Part shown: piece by piece, positions 52,155 through 61,347 of the stretch
How the letters are laid out: each line of letters starts with the position of its first letter
How positions within the stretch are numbered: the first letter of the stretch is position 1
Assembly: GCA_964404285.1 (NCBI GenBank)
Contig: CAYOJK010000007.1
Span: 1-64,000, forward strand
Source of the DNA: JBASEY01 sp964404285
GTDB lineage: Bacteria > CSSED10-310
DNA length: 64,000 nucleotides
Reading direction: 5' to 3'
Notes under the pieces: generated by a model
The model's input: only the letters and a program-made list of their open reading frames with translations
What the model was told of the DNA's origin: nothing
The model's database searches: none
Translations under genes and position numbers: made by a program

Positions 52155-54023
52155 TTGGGAAATCGTTTTCGCAATCTTCTTATTTGGTCTCTTCTGATCC
52201 TGCTTTTATACGCAGTGTATCAGGTGTTTATTTCCGGATCTGCCGGAACGATAGAAATTGAATACAGTCGATTTTTGGATGAAGCTCAGCAAGATAACGT
52301 GAAATCTATTACGATGACCGGAAAAAAAATCGATGGACTATTCAAACAACCGCAAAATGGTATCCAAAAATTTACATCTTTTGCGCCTCCACATGACGAT
52401 ATGATTAATATCCTACGAGATCATGATGTAAAAATTGAAGTAAAAGATGACTCAGGCGGTATTTTAGAATCAGTGCTGATTTCTTGGCTTCCGTTTTTGT
52501 TGTTGATTGGTATATGGATATTTTTCATTCGACAAATGCAGGGTGGTGGTAGACAGGCAATGACATTCGGAAAAAGTCGCGCCAGACTTTTAAGTGAAGA
52601 TAAAAGAAAGGTGACTTTCAAGGATGTTGCAGGGGTAGATGAGGCCAAAGAAGAACTTGAAGAGATCGTTGAGTTTTTAAAAGATCCCCAGCGATTTGGG
52701 CGATTGGGCGGAAAAATCCCAAAAGGTGTTCTGCTTGTGGGGCCTCCTGGAACTGGTAAAACACTTCTGGCAAAAGCAATTGCAGGGGAAGCAGATGTTC
52801 CCTTTTTCTCGATTAGCGGATCCGATTTTGTCGAAATGTTTGTCGGCGTCGGCGCTTCACGAGTGCGGGATTTATTCGAAACGGGTAAAAAGAATGCTCC
52901 TTGTTTGATTTTTATGGATGAAATCGATGCTGTTGGTCGGCACCGTGGTGCAGGTCTCGGCGGGGGCCATGATGAGCGCGAACAGACTTTGAACCAACTA
53001 CTTGTCGAAATGGATGGTTTTGAAACGAATGAAGGTGTGATTTTAATAGCCGCGACAAACCGTCCGGATGTCTTGGACCCAGCTTTACTGCGGCCAGGCC
53101 GATTTGATCGGCAGATCGTCGTCGATCGCCCGGATGTCAGGGGACGAGAAGGCATTTTAAAGGTGCATTTGAAGAATATAAAAGCTTGTGAAAATGTCGA
53201 TGTGACGACGTTAGCCAGAGGAACGCCCGGTTTTTCAGGAGCCGATTTGGCTAATTTGGTGAACGAAGCCGCTTTGCTGGCGGCCCGCGCAAAAAAAGAT
53301 TGTGTCGATGACCAGGACTTTGAACTGGCAAAAGATAAGGTCATAATGGGTGTTGAGCGAAGAAGCATGATCATTTCAGAAAATGAAAAACGCATCACGG
53401 CCTACCATGAAGCCGGCCATGCTCTTGTGGCCAGACTCACACCGGGCGCCGACCCCGTGCATAAAGTGACCATCATTCCACGAGGACGGGCCCTTGGCGT
53501 TACTATGCACCTACCGGAAGAAGATCGTTTCAATCACTCCGAAACTCAATTGCTGAACCAGATTATTATTCTGATGGGAGGCAGAGCAGCGGAAGCGTTG
53601 ATGCTGAACACTTATACGACAGGAGCTGCCAACGATATCTCCAGAGCAACCGAGATCGCCAAGAAAATGGTGACTGTATTTGGTATGAGCCGTAAGTTGG
53701 GTCCGATTAGTTATGAAAAAGAAAGCGATCATGTGTTTTTAGGCCGTGACTTTTCTGCACACCACGGACACAGTGAAGAAACCACGCGTCTAATTGATTC
53801 AGAGATTAAGCGAACAGTCTTTGATTGCTATCAAATCGCACAAAATATGCTGAAAACTCATTCCGATAAATTGGAAGCATTAGCTAAAGCCCTATTGGAT
53901 CAAGAAGTGCTGGATGCTGCTCAAATCGATGAAATTATCGATTTTAAATCAATCGAAACTATCCCAATACATGAATATAAAAATGAAAAGATGAATACGG
54001 ATAATGAACGATTGGAAGGCTAA
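52155..54023 (+). CDS. ftsH: ATP-dependent zinc metalloprotease FtsH
   Basis: Membrane AAA protease that degrades misfolded and regulatory proteins. 622 residues. Two membrane helices (about 7-27 and 113-134) flank a periplasmic domain. The AAA module has GPPGTGKT (Walker A), CLIFMDEIDAVG (Walker B), a second region of homology with ATNRPDVLDPALLRPGRFDRQI, and the peptidase has the zinc site HEAGH. GGAGG at 52145-52149 with five bases to TTG at 52155 makes that the likely start. It overlaps folP by 20 bases. Confidence 0.97.
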   Translation: MGNRFRNLLIWSLLILLLYAVYQVFISGSAGTIEIEYSRFLDEAQQDNVKSITMTGKKIDGLFKQPQNGIQKFTSFAPPHDDMINILRDHDVKIEVKDDSGGILESVLISWLPFLLLIGIWIFFIRQMQGGGRQAMTFGKSRARLLSEDKRKVTFKDVAGVDEAKEELEEIVEFLKDPQRFGRLGGKIPKGVLLVGPPGTGKTLLAKAIAGEADVPFFSISGSDFVEMFVGVGASRVRDLFETGKKNAPCLIFMDEIDAVGRHRGAGLGGGHDEREQTLNQLLVEMDGFETNEGVILIAATNRPDVLDPALLRPGRFDRQIVVDRPDVRGREGILKVHLKNIKACENVDVTTLARGTPGFSGADLANLVNEAALLAARAKKDCVDDQDFELAKDKVIMGVERRSMIISENEKRITAYHEAGHALVARLTPGADPVHKVTIIPRGRALGVTMHLPEEDRFNHSETQLLNQIIILMGGRAAEALMLNTYTTGAANDISRATEIAKKMVTVFGMSRKLGPISYEKESDHVFLGRDFSAHHGHSEETTRLIDSEIKRTVFDCYQIAQNMLKTHSDKLEALAKALLDQEVLDAAQIDEIIDFKSIETIPIHEYKNEKMNTDNERLEG

Positions 54024-54840
54024 AAAAAAGGATTTTGTCATACCTTTTCCTCAAATAATGGGTGTTTTGAATGCAACACCCGACAGTTTTTCTGGAGATG
54101 GAAACCTTGATCATCGCGTATTGATTGACCGCGGACTCTCAATGCTGGATCAAGGAGCCGATATCCTGGACATAGGCGCCGAATCATCTCGCCCTTTTTC
54201 TACTCCGATAGATGAAAAAGAAGAACGACGACGGGTTCTGCCTGTTATTAAAGGATTACGAAAATATACCGATGCTCCACTTTCTGTTGATACCCAACAC
54301 TATCTAACAGCTCGTGCAGCTCTCGATGAAGGCGTCAATATCATCAACGATATCACCGGCCTAAATCATCCTGATATGCGTAGTCTGGCTGCCGAACGCG
54401 GTGTCAAAGTTATCGTAATGCACATGCAAGGAACACCGGCAAATATGCAGACAGATCCTGTATACACCAACGTAATAACTGAAGTTGCAGAATTTTTTCA
54501 GACACGTATCGATCAAGCAGTCAAAGATGGTATCTCATTAAACAAACTCATCATCGACCCTGGCATTGGGTTTGGAAAAACATTGGAACACAATCTCTCC
54601 CTTATCCATAACCTCGATCGCATTCGTGTAAACGATTGCCCAATTTTACTGGGAGTCTCTAGAAAATCCATGATCGGAGAAATTTTAAATCTCCCTGTCA
54701 ATGCCAGAATTGAAGGATCTCTTGCAGCAGCTGTTGTTGGTGTTTTAAATGGAGCGAATATACTTCGAGTTCATGATGTTATGGAAACCCATCGTTTTTT
54801 TACAGTTTTCCACCGTATGATAGGACTCGCCCAGCCATGA
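54004..54840 (+). CDS. folP: Dihydropteroate synthase
   Basis: Condenses 4-aminobenzoate with dihydropterin pyrophosphate in folate synthesis; the target of sulfonamides. 278 residues with MGVLNATPDSFSGDG, the ADILDIGAESSRPFS loop, SVDTQH, INDITGL, MHMQGTPANMQ, IDPGIGFGKTLEHN and GVSRKSMIG. Length is normal. The ATG lies within the ftsH end, and its own stop overlaps cdaA (ATGA). Confidence 0.96.
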   Translation: MNDWKAKKKDFVIPFPQIMGVLNATPDSFSGDGNLDHRVLIDRGLSMLDQGADILDIGAESSRPFSTPIDEKEERRRVLPVIKGLRKYTDAPLSVDTQHYLTARAALDEGVNIINDITGLNHPDMRSLAAERGVKVIVMHMQGTPANMQTDPVYTNVITEVAEFFQTRIDQAVKDGISLNKLIIDPGIGFGKTLEHNLSLIHNLDRIRVNDCPILLGVSRKSMIGEILNLPVNARIEGSLAAAVVGVLNGANILRVHDVMETHRFFTVFHRMIGLAQP

Positions 54841-55634
54841 CCGACTATTTATTTCATTTTGGCAGCTATTACATACGAATATGGGATATCATCGATGTTC
54901 TGATCGTCGCTTATTTAATTTATCGTTCACTACTGCTGATGCGAGGAACACTTGCTTTCCAGATTCTTTTGGGTTTATCCGTATTGTTTTTGGTTTTCAA
55001 AGGCGCTGAAGTATATCAATTGGCGACACTTCACCATCTTCTTCGCCAGTTCTGGCAAAGTTGGGTAATTTTATTGATTGTTCTTTTTCAGCCGGAGGTT
55101 AGACGAGTGCTGGCTCAAGTCGGAAGACAATGGTCATGGCGATCATTGTATCCTGTCGATCCCTATCCGGTTATTAAATCGGTCGTGGATGCCGTTGAAA
55201 CAATGGTATCCCAAGGGACTGGAGCTTTAATTGTGTTTGAACGGAAAACCGGACTGGCCAATTTTAAAGAAATGGGCGTCCGATTGGATGCTGCTGTTAG
55301 CAGTGATCTGTTGTTATCTATTTTTAATACCAAATCACCACTTCACGATGGTGCAGTCATCATTACCGGCAATAGATTGGCAGCAGCAGGATGCTTTTTG
55401 CCGCTTTCTCGAAATCCTCAACTGACCAGATCTATGGGCACCAGACACCGTGCTGCTATTGGATTGACTGAGGACACAGATGCCGTCGCAATCGTTGTTT
55501 CAGAGGAAAATGGAGTGATATCTCTAGCACAAGAGGGGACTATCAAAAAAATGCGGACTCCTGCTAGTCTGAAAGAACACCTTATTCCTCTTGTAGCCAA
55601 CCCGAAAAAACAACCTGAAAGGACATCACAGTGA
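54837..55634 (+). CDS. cdaA: Diadenylate cyclase CdaA
   Basis: Makes the second messenger c-di-AMP from two ATP. 265 residues: three N-terminal membrane helices (about 10-95) and a DAC domain with SPLHDGAVIITGNRLAAAGCFLPLS (DGA motif) and MGTRHRAAIGLTE (RHR motif). These catalytic motifs are intact. The gene is coupled to folP upstream and by a GTGA overlap to cdaR downstream. c-di-AMP commonly controls osmolyte balance and wall stress. Confidence 0.96.
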   Translation: MTDYLFHFGSYYIRIWDIIDVLIVAYLIYRSLLLMRGTLAFQILLGLSVLFLVFKGAEVYQLATLHHLLRQFWQSWVILLIVLFQPEVRRVLAQVGRQWSWRSLYPVDPYPVIKSVVDAVETMVSQGTGALIVFERKTGLANFKEMGVRLDAAVSSDLLLSIFNTKSPLHDGAVIITGNRLAAAGCFLPLSRNPQLTRSMGTRHRAAIGLTEDTDAVAIVVSEENGVISLAQEGTIKKMRTPASLKEHLIPLVANPKKQPERTSQ

Positions 55635-56626
55635 AGCGCTTCTTTTTGAGCCTGGGCAAACGATTCTCGACGGCGCTCACACAAAATATCGGGCTGAAAT
55701 TGGGTTCATTAGTTCTTGCGACTATTTTATGGGTAACAATAACCGGCCAAGGTACCGATGACCGTATTCTTCGGGAGGTGCCCTATCAAATTGGTAATGT
55801 TCCTGCCGACATGATCCTTACGGATAAAGGTGTGGGTTTTGTTGATATCTATATCAGGGGACCTCGAAGCATGATTACAACGATAAGACCAGACGATTGC
55901 TCGGTCTTCTTAAATCTGCCTGAAAACTTGGATATAGGTTCGGCAGAGATAGAAATCAATCATTCTGATATTCTAATTCCTTATCCCAATCAAGTCTCAT
56001 TGCTTCAAGTATCACCTCCACTTGTCACAATCGCCGTAGATGAACTAATCTCCAGGACTCTAAACATTCAGCCCTTCCTTCGCGGTGCACCTCACCCGGA
56101 TTACCAGTTGGGAGAATGGCAAATTGAACCCCCAACTGTTGAGTTAGAAGGTCCTAAGAGCTATCTCGACAACATGGAAAGCATCTATACAGAACCTATC
56201 GATATTGCAAACCAGACCCGATCTTTCAACGAACGAGTATCACTTAAATCTGGCAGCCCTCTAGTTACCGTGCTTCAACCAACCAGAGTATCCGCACTGA
56301 TCGAAATTTTGGAACGGACTATTGAACGCTCCTTTCCAGAATTTGAATTGACTACAGTTCCAGATACTCCAGATTCCGAGATCACCGTATCCCCTACTGC
56401 TGTTATTCTCACAATCACAGGCCCAGCATCTACATTGAATAAGCTCAGCCCGGCTGATATTCAATTGATCATCAATACCAACACATTGAAGCCTGGTAAA
56501 CAACGAGTAACTCCAACCCTTGTAAGTGTTCATGACAAGGTTTTATCGTTTCGTATTGAACCTGAAAAGATCGAAGTTTTCATTCCCGAACCGGAACTAT
56601 CCGAATCTGATGAGCCGCCTTTATAG
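55631..56626 (+). CDS. cdaR: CdaR/YbbR-domain protein, regulator of CdaA
   Basis: 331 residues with one N-terminal membrane helix (about 20-40, NIGLKLGSLVLATILWVTIT) and three YbbR-like repeats (roughly 50-130, 135-215, 225-320), e.g. VDIYIRGPRSMITTIRPDDCSVFLNLPE and VELEGPKSYLDNMESIYTEPID. In known systems CdaR binds CdaA from outside and tunes its activity. Starts with GTG in a GTGA overlap. A hairpin (GAGGG/CCCTC near 56637-56655) follows without a T-run. Confidence 0.9.
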   Translation: MKRFFLSLGKRFSTALTQNIGLKLGSLVLATILWVTITGQGTDDRILREVPYQIGNVPADMILTDKGVGFVDIYIRGPRSMITTIRPDDCSVFLNLPENLDIGSAEIEINHSDILIPYPNQVSLLQVSPPLVTIAVDELISRTLNIQPFLRGAPHPDYQLGEWQIEPPTVELEGPKSYLDNMESIYTEPIDIANQTRSFNERVSLKSGSPLVTVLQPTRVSALIEILERTIERSFPEFELTTVPDTPDSEITVSPTAVILTITGPASTLNKLSPADIQLIINTNTLKPGKQRVTPTLVSVHDKVLSFRIEPEKIEVFIPEPELSESDEPPL

Positions 56627-56775
56627 GCATAAAACGAGGGTTAAGGCCCCCTCACAACAAGTTTATGACCGGTAAACCTCATTATGATACTTTTTGTAAC
56701 CTTTGCGATAATCAATTGTTTTGCACCTTGACTCGCTCACCTTGATAAGATGCAATCGGAAGTAGTTAAAAGCGC

Positions 56776-56791
56776 TGGCATAACTTTTGCT
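56776..56791 (+). promoter_or_regulatory. Candidate sigma-54 promoter for the PilX-like gene
   Basis: TGGCATAACTTTTGCT agrees with TGGCAC-N5-TTGCW, with the GG and GC doublets correctly spaced. Start of transcription would be near 56803, about 58 bases before the ATG at 56861. Pilin genes are often sigma-54-driven in other bacteria. Confidence 0.68.
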
Positions 56792-56860
56792 TTGTAATGT
56801 CATTGAGGTTTTACTTAAGATTGAGTCGACCTTTGGGTCTCAATCAACTTGGAGGATAAA

Positions 56861-59599
56861 ATGAATGTACGATCCGAAAATGGAAGCGCTTTGGTATTAA
56901 CCTTACTATTCATCATGTTGCTCACAACAATGAGCACTGCGATGTATCTGTATGCAACGAAGCAGTCATTATTTGCGGATGCAAACTACACCACTGTAGC
57001 GTCTGCTTATGTAGCTGATGCGGGTATCGAGCACGGAAAAGCATTATTGGCAACTCGCGATAAAGTGTTGAATGATTATGGAAATAACCCCGGCGACAAT
57101 AAAGTCGATAGGGATGATTTTCCGGTAACTTTACCAATGTCATCGCCCTTTGGCCAATATGCTACTGGGGCGAGTGGTGAACGTATCACGGATGGAAAAC
57201 AAGGAGTTGGAACATACACGATTAAAATCGAGGGCGCTTTTTCAGAAATTTTAGATTTCGATCTTGAATTCGCGAGAGATGTTGGTTTTCCAGAATCCAG
57301 TTTGAAATACGGCGACTGGAACAAACGAAATCGATTGTTACCGGGCAAGACGTTACAGGTCCAAGTTCGCCAGGGTATTGAAGTCGTAAATTCATTAAAA
57401 TATCATTACTTAGATGATGATATTATATTGGGACAAGAACCTGGAACCTTGAAATATAACCCAATTCTATCGAATATCATTAATCCTTTCTTAGGCAGTG
57501 ATATTCTACTCGAATTAAATCGTACAAATATAAAAACTGAATCCTATAAGGATACGCTCTTAGAAGTTCGGGACGCATGGGGCAACAGTCTGGTTCTATT
57601 TCCAAATAACCGAGCTTTGTCGGGTGGCAGAAACGAGGAGAGTTTAATAACTGCTCCAGCTGCAGGAGAATCTGCGTTGTTTTTCTCACTAGAGCCGGAC
57701 AAACCGTTCGCGACCTATGTGCTGAGTGTTGTAAATGTCAACCCGGAACAGCAGCCAGATGTAAAAGTTGAACTGTTTTATCATGATTCGGATACTATTA
57801 CTGACAAAAGCCTCCTTGTCGCAGACTCTTCTGACTGGAATGATGGAAGGGTTGCCACTTTTGCGATACTGGATTTCTCGTTTGACGATAGTACTGGAAC
57901 AAAAAATTGGAGGCGCGTCAGCTCCGGCTTTCATTCACTTGTCGGTACTGGAGCAGGTGATGATCCATACTCGCTCATAATGGATGTTACCGGCACCCTG
58001 GATCAAGGAGGAGTTAAAATCGCTGTAACTCGAGGTATTCCAGGTAATATTGATGTTGCTTTGCGTATGCGGACAGAAGGAATGGAGCCTGATTGTTGGT
58101 TTCCGGATTATCCATCTTGTCCGGGATCCGGTTATTATTATGACGTGATGGAACTTGCAAACAATGCTGATCATATCAGCGCTAATCTGACACCACAAGT
58201 AATGAACTTAGGGTATAAAAATCGTATTCGAGTCAATGAACTGTATACGATATCTTCCACAGGGAATGTCGAAACATCTCTTGAAACCAGATCTCTGATG
58301 GCTACTCCTGTTAGTTTTCTTGATTATGCCCAATTTTCCAAATATCGAATTCAGTTTGACGGTGGAGGAATGGTTGGTGGAAAAGTTTATTCTCAACAGC
58401 GAATTGAGTTGCTCGGACCTCAATCCACCTATTTTTATGATGATGTTTTAACAAGCAAGGTTATTTGGCAACCTGAATTCGGAGAGTTTCCTTTGGGAGG
58501 TCAGTTTTATGAAAAAGTACCGCTGATCGATTTTCCGCCATTAGAGGATATACACAAATTTTTCAATTCAAATTCTGCGAATGCTTGGGTGATAGGCTCC
58601 CCTTATTCTACTGATCATTTCGATATTTTCTTAGGAAATTACGGTCACGTCAAAACACAAGCAGGCGATGCCTATTGGGGATTCAACTTTTCCACGTCAC
58701 CCGCGACTTATACACAGCCGGATTCTGTCATGTCAGATTCTGATAGTTATTCTTACCGAGACGGTTGGGTTCCTGGCGCTAACGAGCCTGTAACAACAGT
58801 TCTTCCGGAAGACTTCAATGGATTGATCATCGTGAACGGGAATGCCCACGTCTGGGGAAAATTACATGGTCGTTCACTGACTATTGTTGCACGAGGTGAT
58901 ATCACTATCGAACGGGAAATTTTGACAGGAACGGATGAATTAAATTCATCATCTCCGGAAGGCGCAATGTCATCCGGCGAAGGTATGCCGGTAAATCTAG
59001 CCTTGATCGCACTTCGTCACGATGGTTTTGGGGATTTTGATGGCAGTATTTATATCAGTGAAAATGCACCTCGGATAATGCTTGTCGAATCATCGTTGAT
59101 GGCTTTCGCTGGAAATATTGTTACTGAAGACCGTGATGAAGGTTCGGGCGGTATCGCTCAAATCGATTCAGACAAATCTCACAAATACGCGATTCCCAAA
59201 TGGTCCAATACGTTTAATTGCTATATTTGGCAATATGTTGATAATTTGCCTTCGGGTGGTTATGCATTCGATTTGAATGATGACGGTCGCTTAACAAATG
59301 GACCTGATTTCCAGCCCACAGGACTGCCTTGGATTGAGATTGGTGGGTGGAACGAAAATAAAATTTATACCGAAGATTATGTCTGGTATCTAAAACTGGT
59401 CGGAACGTTGATCGATCGGGATGGAGCAGTCTTTTACAACTATGCTGCTCGAGGCCGCAAAACGGATTCTACCCGACAAAACGGTATCACTCGAAATCTC
59501 CGCTACGACCCATCTATCAGAATCAATTCACCACCACTTATTCCAATGCCGATAAACACCTTGAAAATCCTTGAAATCGATCACGCTTTATACGATTGA
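56861..59599 (+). CDS. PilX-like type IV pilus assembly protein, large
   Basis: 912 residues. The N-terminus MNVRSENGSALVLTLLFIMLLTTMSTAMY matches PilX_N domains: short basic start, then a class-III-like hydrophobic helix that packs with pilins. The following FADANYTTVASAYVADAGIEHGKALLATR also fits minor pilins. A long beta-rich outer region follows, including a bactofilin-like/DUF4900-like stretch (FNGLIIVNGNAHVWGKLHGRSLTIVARGDI). Such big versions occur in Myxococcota-like and candidate-phylum bacteria. GGAGG five bases before the ATG sets the start. No other pilus gene is next to it. Confidence 0.75.
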   Translation: MNVRSENGSALVLTLLFIMLLTTMSTAMYLYATKQSLFADANYTTVASAYVADAGIEHGKALLATRDKVLNDYGNNPGDNKVDRDDFPVTLPMSSPFGQYATGASGERITDGKQGVGTYTIKIEGAFSEILDFDLEFARDVGFPESSLKYGDWNKRNRLLPGKTLQVQVRQGIEVVNSLKYHYLDDDIILGQEPGTLKYNPILSNIINPFLGSDILLELNRTNIKTESYKDTLLEVRDAWGNSLVLFPNNRALSGGRNEESLITAPAAGESALFFSLEPDKPFATYVLSVVNVNPEQQPDVKVELFYHDSDTITDKSLLVADSSDWNDGRVATFAILDFSFDDSTGTKNWRRVSSGFHSLVGTGAGDDPYSLIMDVTGTLDQGGVKIAVTRGIPGNIDVALRMRTEGMEPDCWFPDYPSCPGSGYYYDVMELANNADHISANLTPQVMNLGYKNRIRVNELYTISSTGNVETSLETRSLMATPVSFLDYAQFSKYRIQFDGGGMVGGKVYSQQRIELLGPQSTYFYDDVLTSKVIWQPEFGEFPLGGQFYEKVPLIDFPPLEDIHKFFNSNSANAWVIGSPYSTDHFDIFLGNYGHVKTQAGDAYWGFNFSTSPATYTQPDSVMSDSDSYSYRDGWVPGANEPVTTVLPEDFNGLIIVNGNAHVWGKLHGRSLTIVARGDITIEREILTGTDELNSSSPEGAMSSGEGMPVNLALIALRHDGFGDFDGSIYISENAPRIMLVESSLMAFAGNIVTEDRDEGSGGIAQIDSDKSHKYAIPKWSNTFNCYIWQYVDNLPSGGYAFDLNDDGRLTNGPDFQPTGLPWIEIGGWNENKIYTEDYVWYLKLVGTLIDRDGAVFYNYAARGRKTDSTRQNGITRNLRYDPSIRINSPPLIPMPINTLKILEIDHALYD

Positions 59600-59600
59600 T

Positions 59601-59629
59601 TTGAATCTAGATTGACGTCACGTTATAAT
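59601..59629 (+). promoter_or_regulatory. Sigma-70 promoter of the membrane-anchored HTH gene
   Basis: TTGAAT (59601-59606), 17-base spacer, TATAAT (59624-59629). It overlaps the end of the PilX-like gene by its stop codon region, followed by AGGAGG and GTG at 59664. Confidence 0.72.
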
Positions 59630-59663
59630 CCACCTGTCTGAAAGTTTCAGTAGGAGGAATTCT

Positions 59664-60179
59664 GTGGCCAAACCAAGACTAAAGAGCAGATATACACCCA
59701 TTGAGCTTGCACGGCATTTGAAAATATCTGCTAAACGACTGAATGAACTTGTTAGCGACGGTCAGCTACCCAAAGGTCGGATAGGAGAAGACGGCCGGCG
59801 ATACTATACACAACAAGATTTAGATTTTATTTTAAGGGAATGGAAAACCCAGACAACCGGCCGCTTCTTAATGTACACACTTCCCCTTCTATTGATATTA
59901 GTTGTTTTAGCTGTTTTAACGACTATTGAGATCAGACATAAAATCGTAGTCAGCAAAGTAGAACCAACACCGACTGTACCATCAGGTTATGGAGCGCCAC
60001 CAGCAATCCTCTATCAAGAAGATGAAGTTTGGCCGATAGAAACAGAAACGAAAATACCATCCCCTTTATATCAGACAATTGAAGATTATAGGCGTCAGGT
60101 TCGGGAAGAAAATCTCAAGCGAGAACGTCAACGTAGCACAGTACATCAAGACGATATGTCATTTTTTACTGAAAATTAA
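59664..60179 (+). CDS. Membrane-anchored MerR-like HTH protein
   Basis: 171 residues. N-terminal MerR/excisionase-type helix-turn-helix (about 9-60): YTPIELARHLKISAKRLNELVSDGQLPKGRIGEDGRRYYTQQDLDFIL. One membrane helix follows (about 70-92, LMYTLPLLLILVVLAVLTTI) and an outer Pro-rich region. This order (DNA binding inside, sensor outside) is unusual for MerR relatives and suggests membrane-linked control, or a scaffold as in RodZ. AGGAGG six bases before GTG at 59664 sets the start. galT follows by 20 bases. Confidence 0.72.
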   Translation: MAKPRLKSRYTPIELARHLKISAKRLNELVSDGQLPKGRIGEDGRRYYTQQDLDFILREWKTQTTGRFLMYTLPLLLILVVLAVLTTIEIRHKIVVSKVEPTPTVPSGYGAPPAILYQEDEVWPIETETKIPSPLYQTIEDYRRQVREENLKRERQRSTVHQDDMSFFTEN

Positions 60180-60199
60180 TCTGAAAAGCGAAGGTTTAC

Positions 60200-61198
60200 A
60201 TGCTAGAATTCCGAAAAGATCCTGTAATCGGTAGATGGGTAATCATTTCTACGGAGCGTGGTTTAAGACCAACCGACCTAAAAATGGAAACCCCACTATA
60301 TTCAAACCGTTTGTGCCCGTTCTGCCCAGGTCATGAACATCTTACGACGCCTGAAATATTTGCTATACGAGATCAACATACTGAACCAAATACACCTGGA
60401 TGGGAATTGCGCGTCATCCCAAACAAGTTTCCCGCCTTACAAATTGAAGGACACTTACGGCAACGTGCAGACGGTATTTATGACAAAATGAATGGAGTGG
60501 GCGCTCACGAAGTTATTATCGAATCTCCCGTTCATGATCATACTCTTATCGATTTGACAGAAAATCAGATTGCCAACATTTTCCTTGCATACCGCAGCAG
60601 AATTACCGACCTGATCAAAGATGCGCGATTACGTTATGTAATGGTCTTTAAAAACTATGGAAAAGCTGCCGGCGCAAGCCTGGCTCATCCACACTCTCAG
60701 CTTATTGCCACCCCTATCGTCCCCAAACGCGTTTCAGAAGAATTATCCGGCGCAGAATCGTATTATCGTTATAAAGAACGCTGTGTTTTCTGCGATATCG
60801 TTAACCAAGAACTCGAAGATGAGAAGAGATTGATTGACCAAAATGACGACTTTTTAGCGATCTCTCCGTATGCGCCACGATGCCCATTTGAAACATGGAT
60901 TCTGCCAAAATGTCACACTACATTTTTTGAACAGATTTCAGATTCAGCCCTTCTGAATCTAGCAAACCTTCTTCTATCAATCATGAAAAGACTCCACATC
61001 GTTCTGGAAAATCCTCCCTACAATTTTCTGATACATAACGCGCCATTTCATTATAAATTCAAAGAAGCCTATCATTGGCATATCGAAATTATGCCTCGAT
61101 CAACATGGATCGCTGGCTTTGAATGGGGGACCGGTTTCTATATAAACCCAACACCTCCTGAAGAATCAGCAGAATTTCTCCGCAACGCTAAAATATGA
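60200..61198 (+). CDS. galT: Galactose-1-phosphate uridylyltransferase
   Basis: HIT-superfamily enzyme that swaps uridylyl groups between glucose and galactose 1-phosphates. 332 residues. It has CPFCPGHE (Cys39, Cys42), the nucleophile segment LAHPHSQ (His163, His165) and CVFCDI in the second half, matching the zinc-binding branch. AAGG before the ATG. No galK or galE is nearby, so the role may be in nucleotide-sugar supply for surface glycans, or as an ADP-glucose-type relative. Confidence 0.88.
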   Translation: MLEFRKDPVIGRWVIISTERGLRPTDLKMETPLYSNRLCPFCPGHEHLTTPEIFAIRDQHTEPNTPGWELRVIPNKFPALQIEGHLRQRADGIYDKMNGVGAHEVIIESPVHDHTLIDLTENQIANIFLAYRSRITDLIKDARLRYVMVFKNYGKAAGASLAHPHSQLIATPIVPKRVSEELSGAESYYRYKERCVFCDIVNQELEDEKRLIDQNDDFLAISPYAPRCPFETWILPKCHTTFFEQISDSALLNLANLLLSIMKRLHIVLENPPYNFLIHNAPFHYKFKEAYHWHIEIMPRSTWIAGFEWGTGFYINPTPPEESAEFLRNAKI

Positions 61199-61264
61199 AT
61201 TGAGACTTGAGATGTATTTATCTCAATTTAACAACCGTGTTTTATTGGGAACGGATTGTATCGC

Positions 61265-61294
61265 TTGACATCAAAGCTTGTTATATGCTTATAT
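61265..61294 (+). promoter_or_regulatory. Sigma-70 promoter of the FHA protein gene
   Basis: TTGACA (61265-61270), 18-base spacer, TTATAT (61289-61294). About 50 bases before the ATG at 61348; AAGGAG site present. Confidence 0.65.
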
Positions 61295-61347
61295 CGTTAG
61301 GAGTTAATGATATTATCCGGACATATTTTTCGATGAAGGAGTAAATC

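Noticed and set aside
52421..53398. Long minus-strand frame of 325 codons
   Set aside because: It lies wholly within ftsH on the opposite strand and its translation is Ser/Pro-rich low-complexity sequence with no known domain.
56637..56655. Hairpin after cdaR as an intrinsic terminator
   Set aside because: The stem is only five GC-rich pairs and no T-run follows; not enough to call.
59610..59630. TTGACG at 59612 as the -35 of the HTH gene
   Set aside because: It is only six bases from TATAAT; the TTGAAT at 59601 with a 17-base spacer fits instead.
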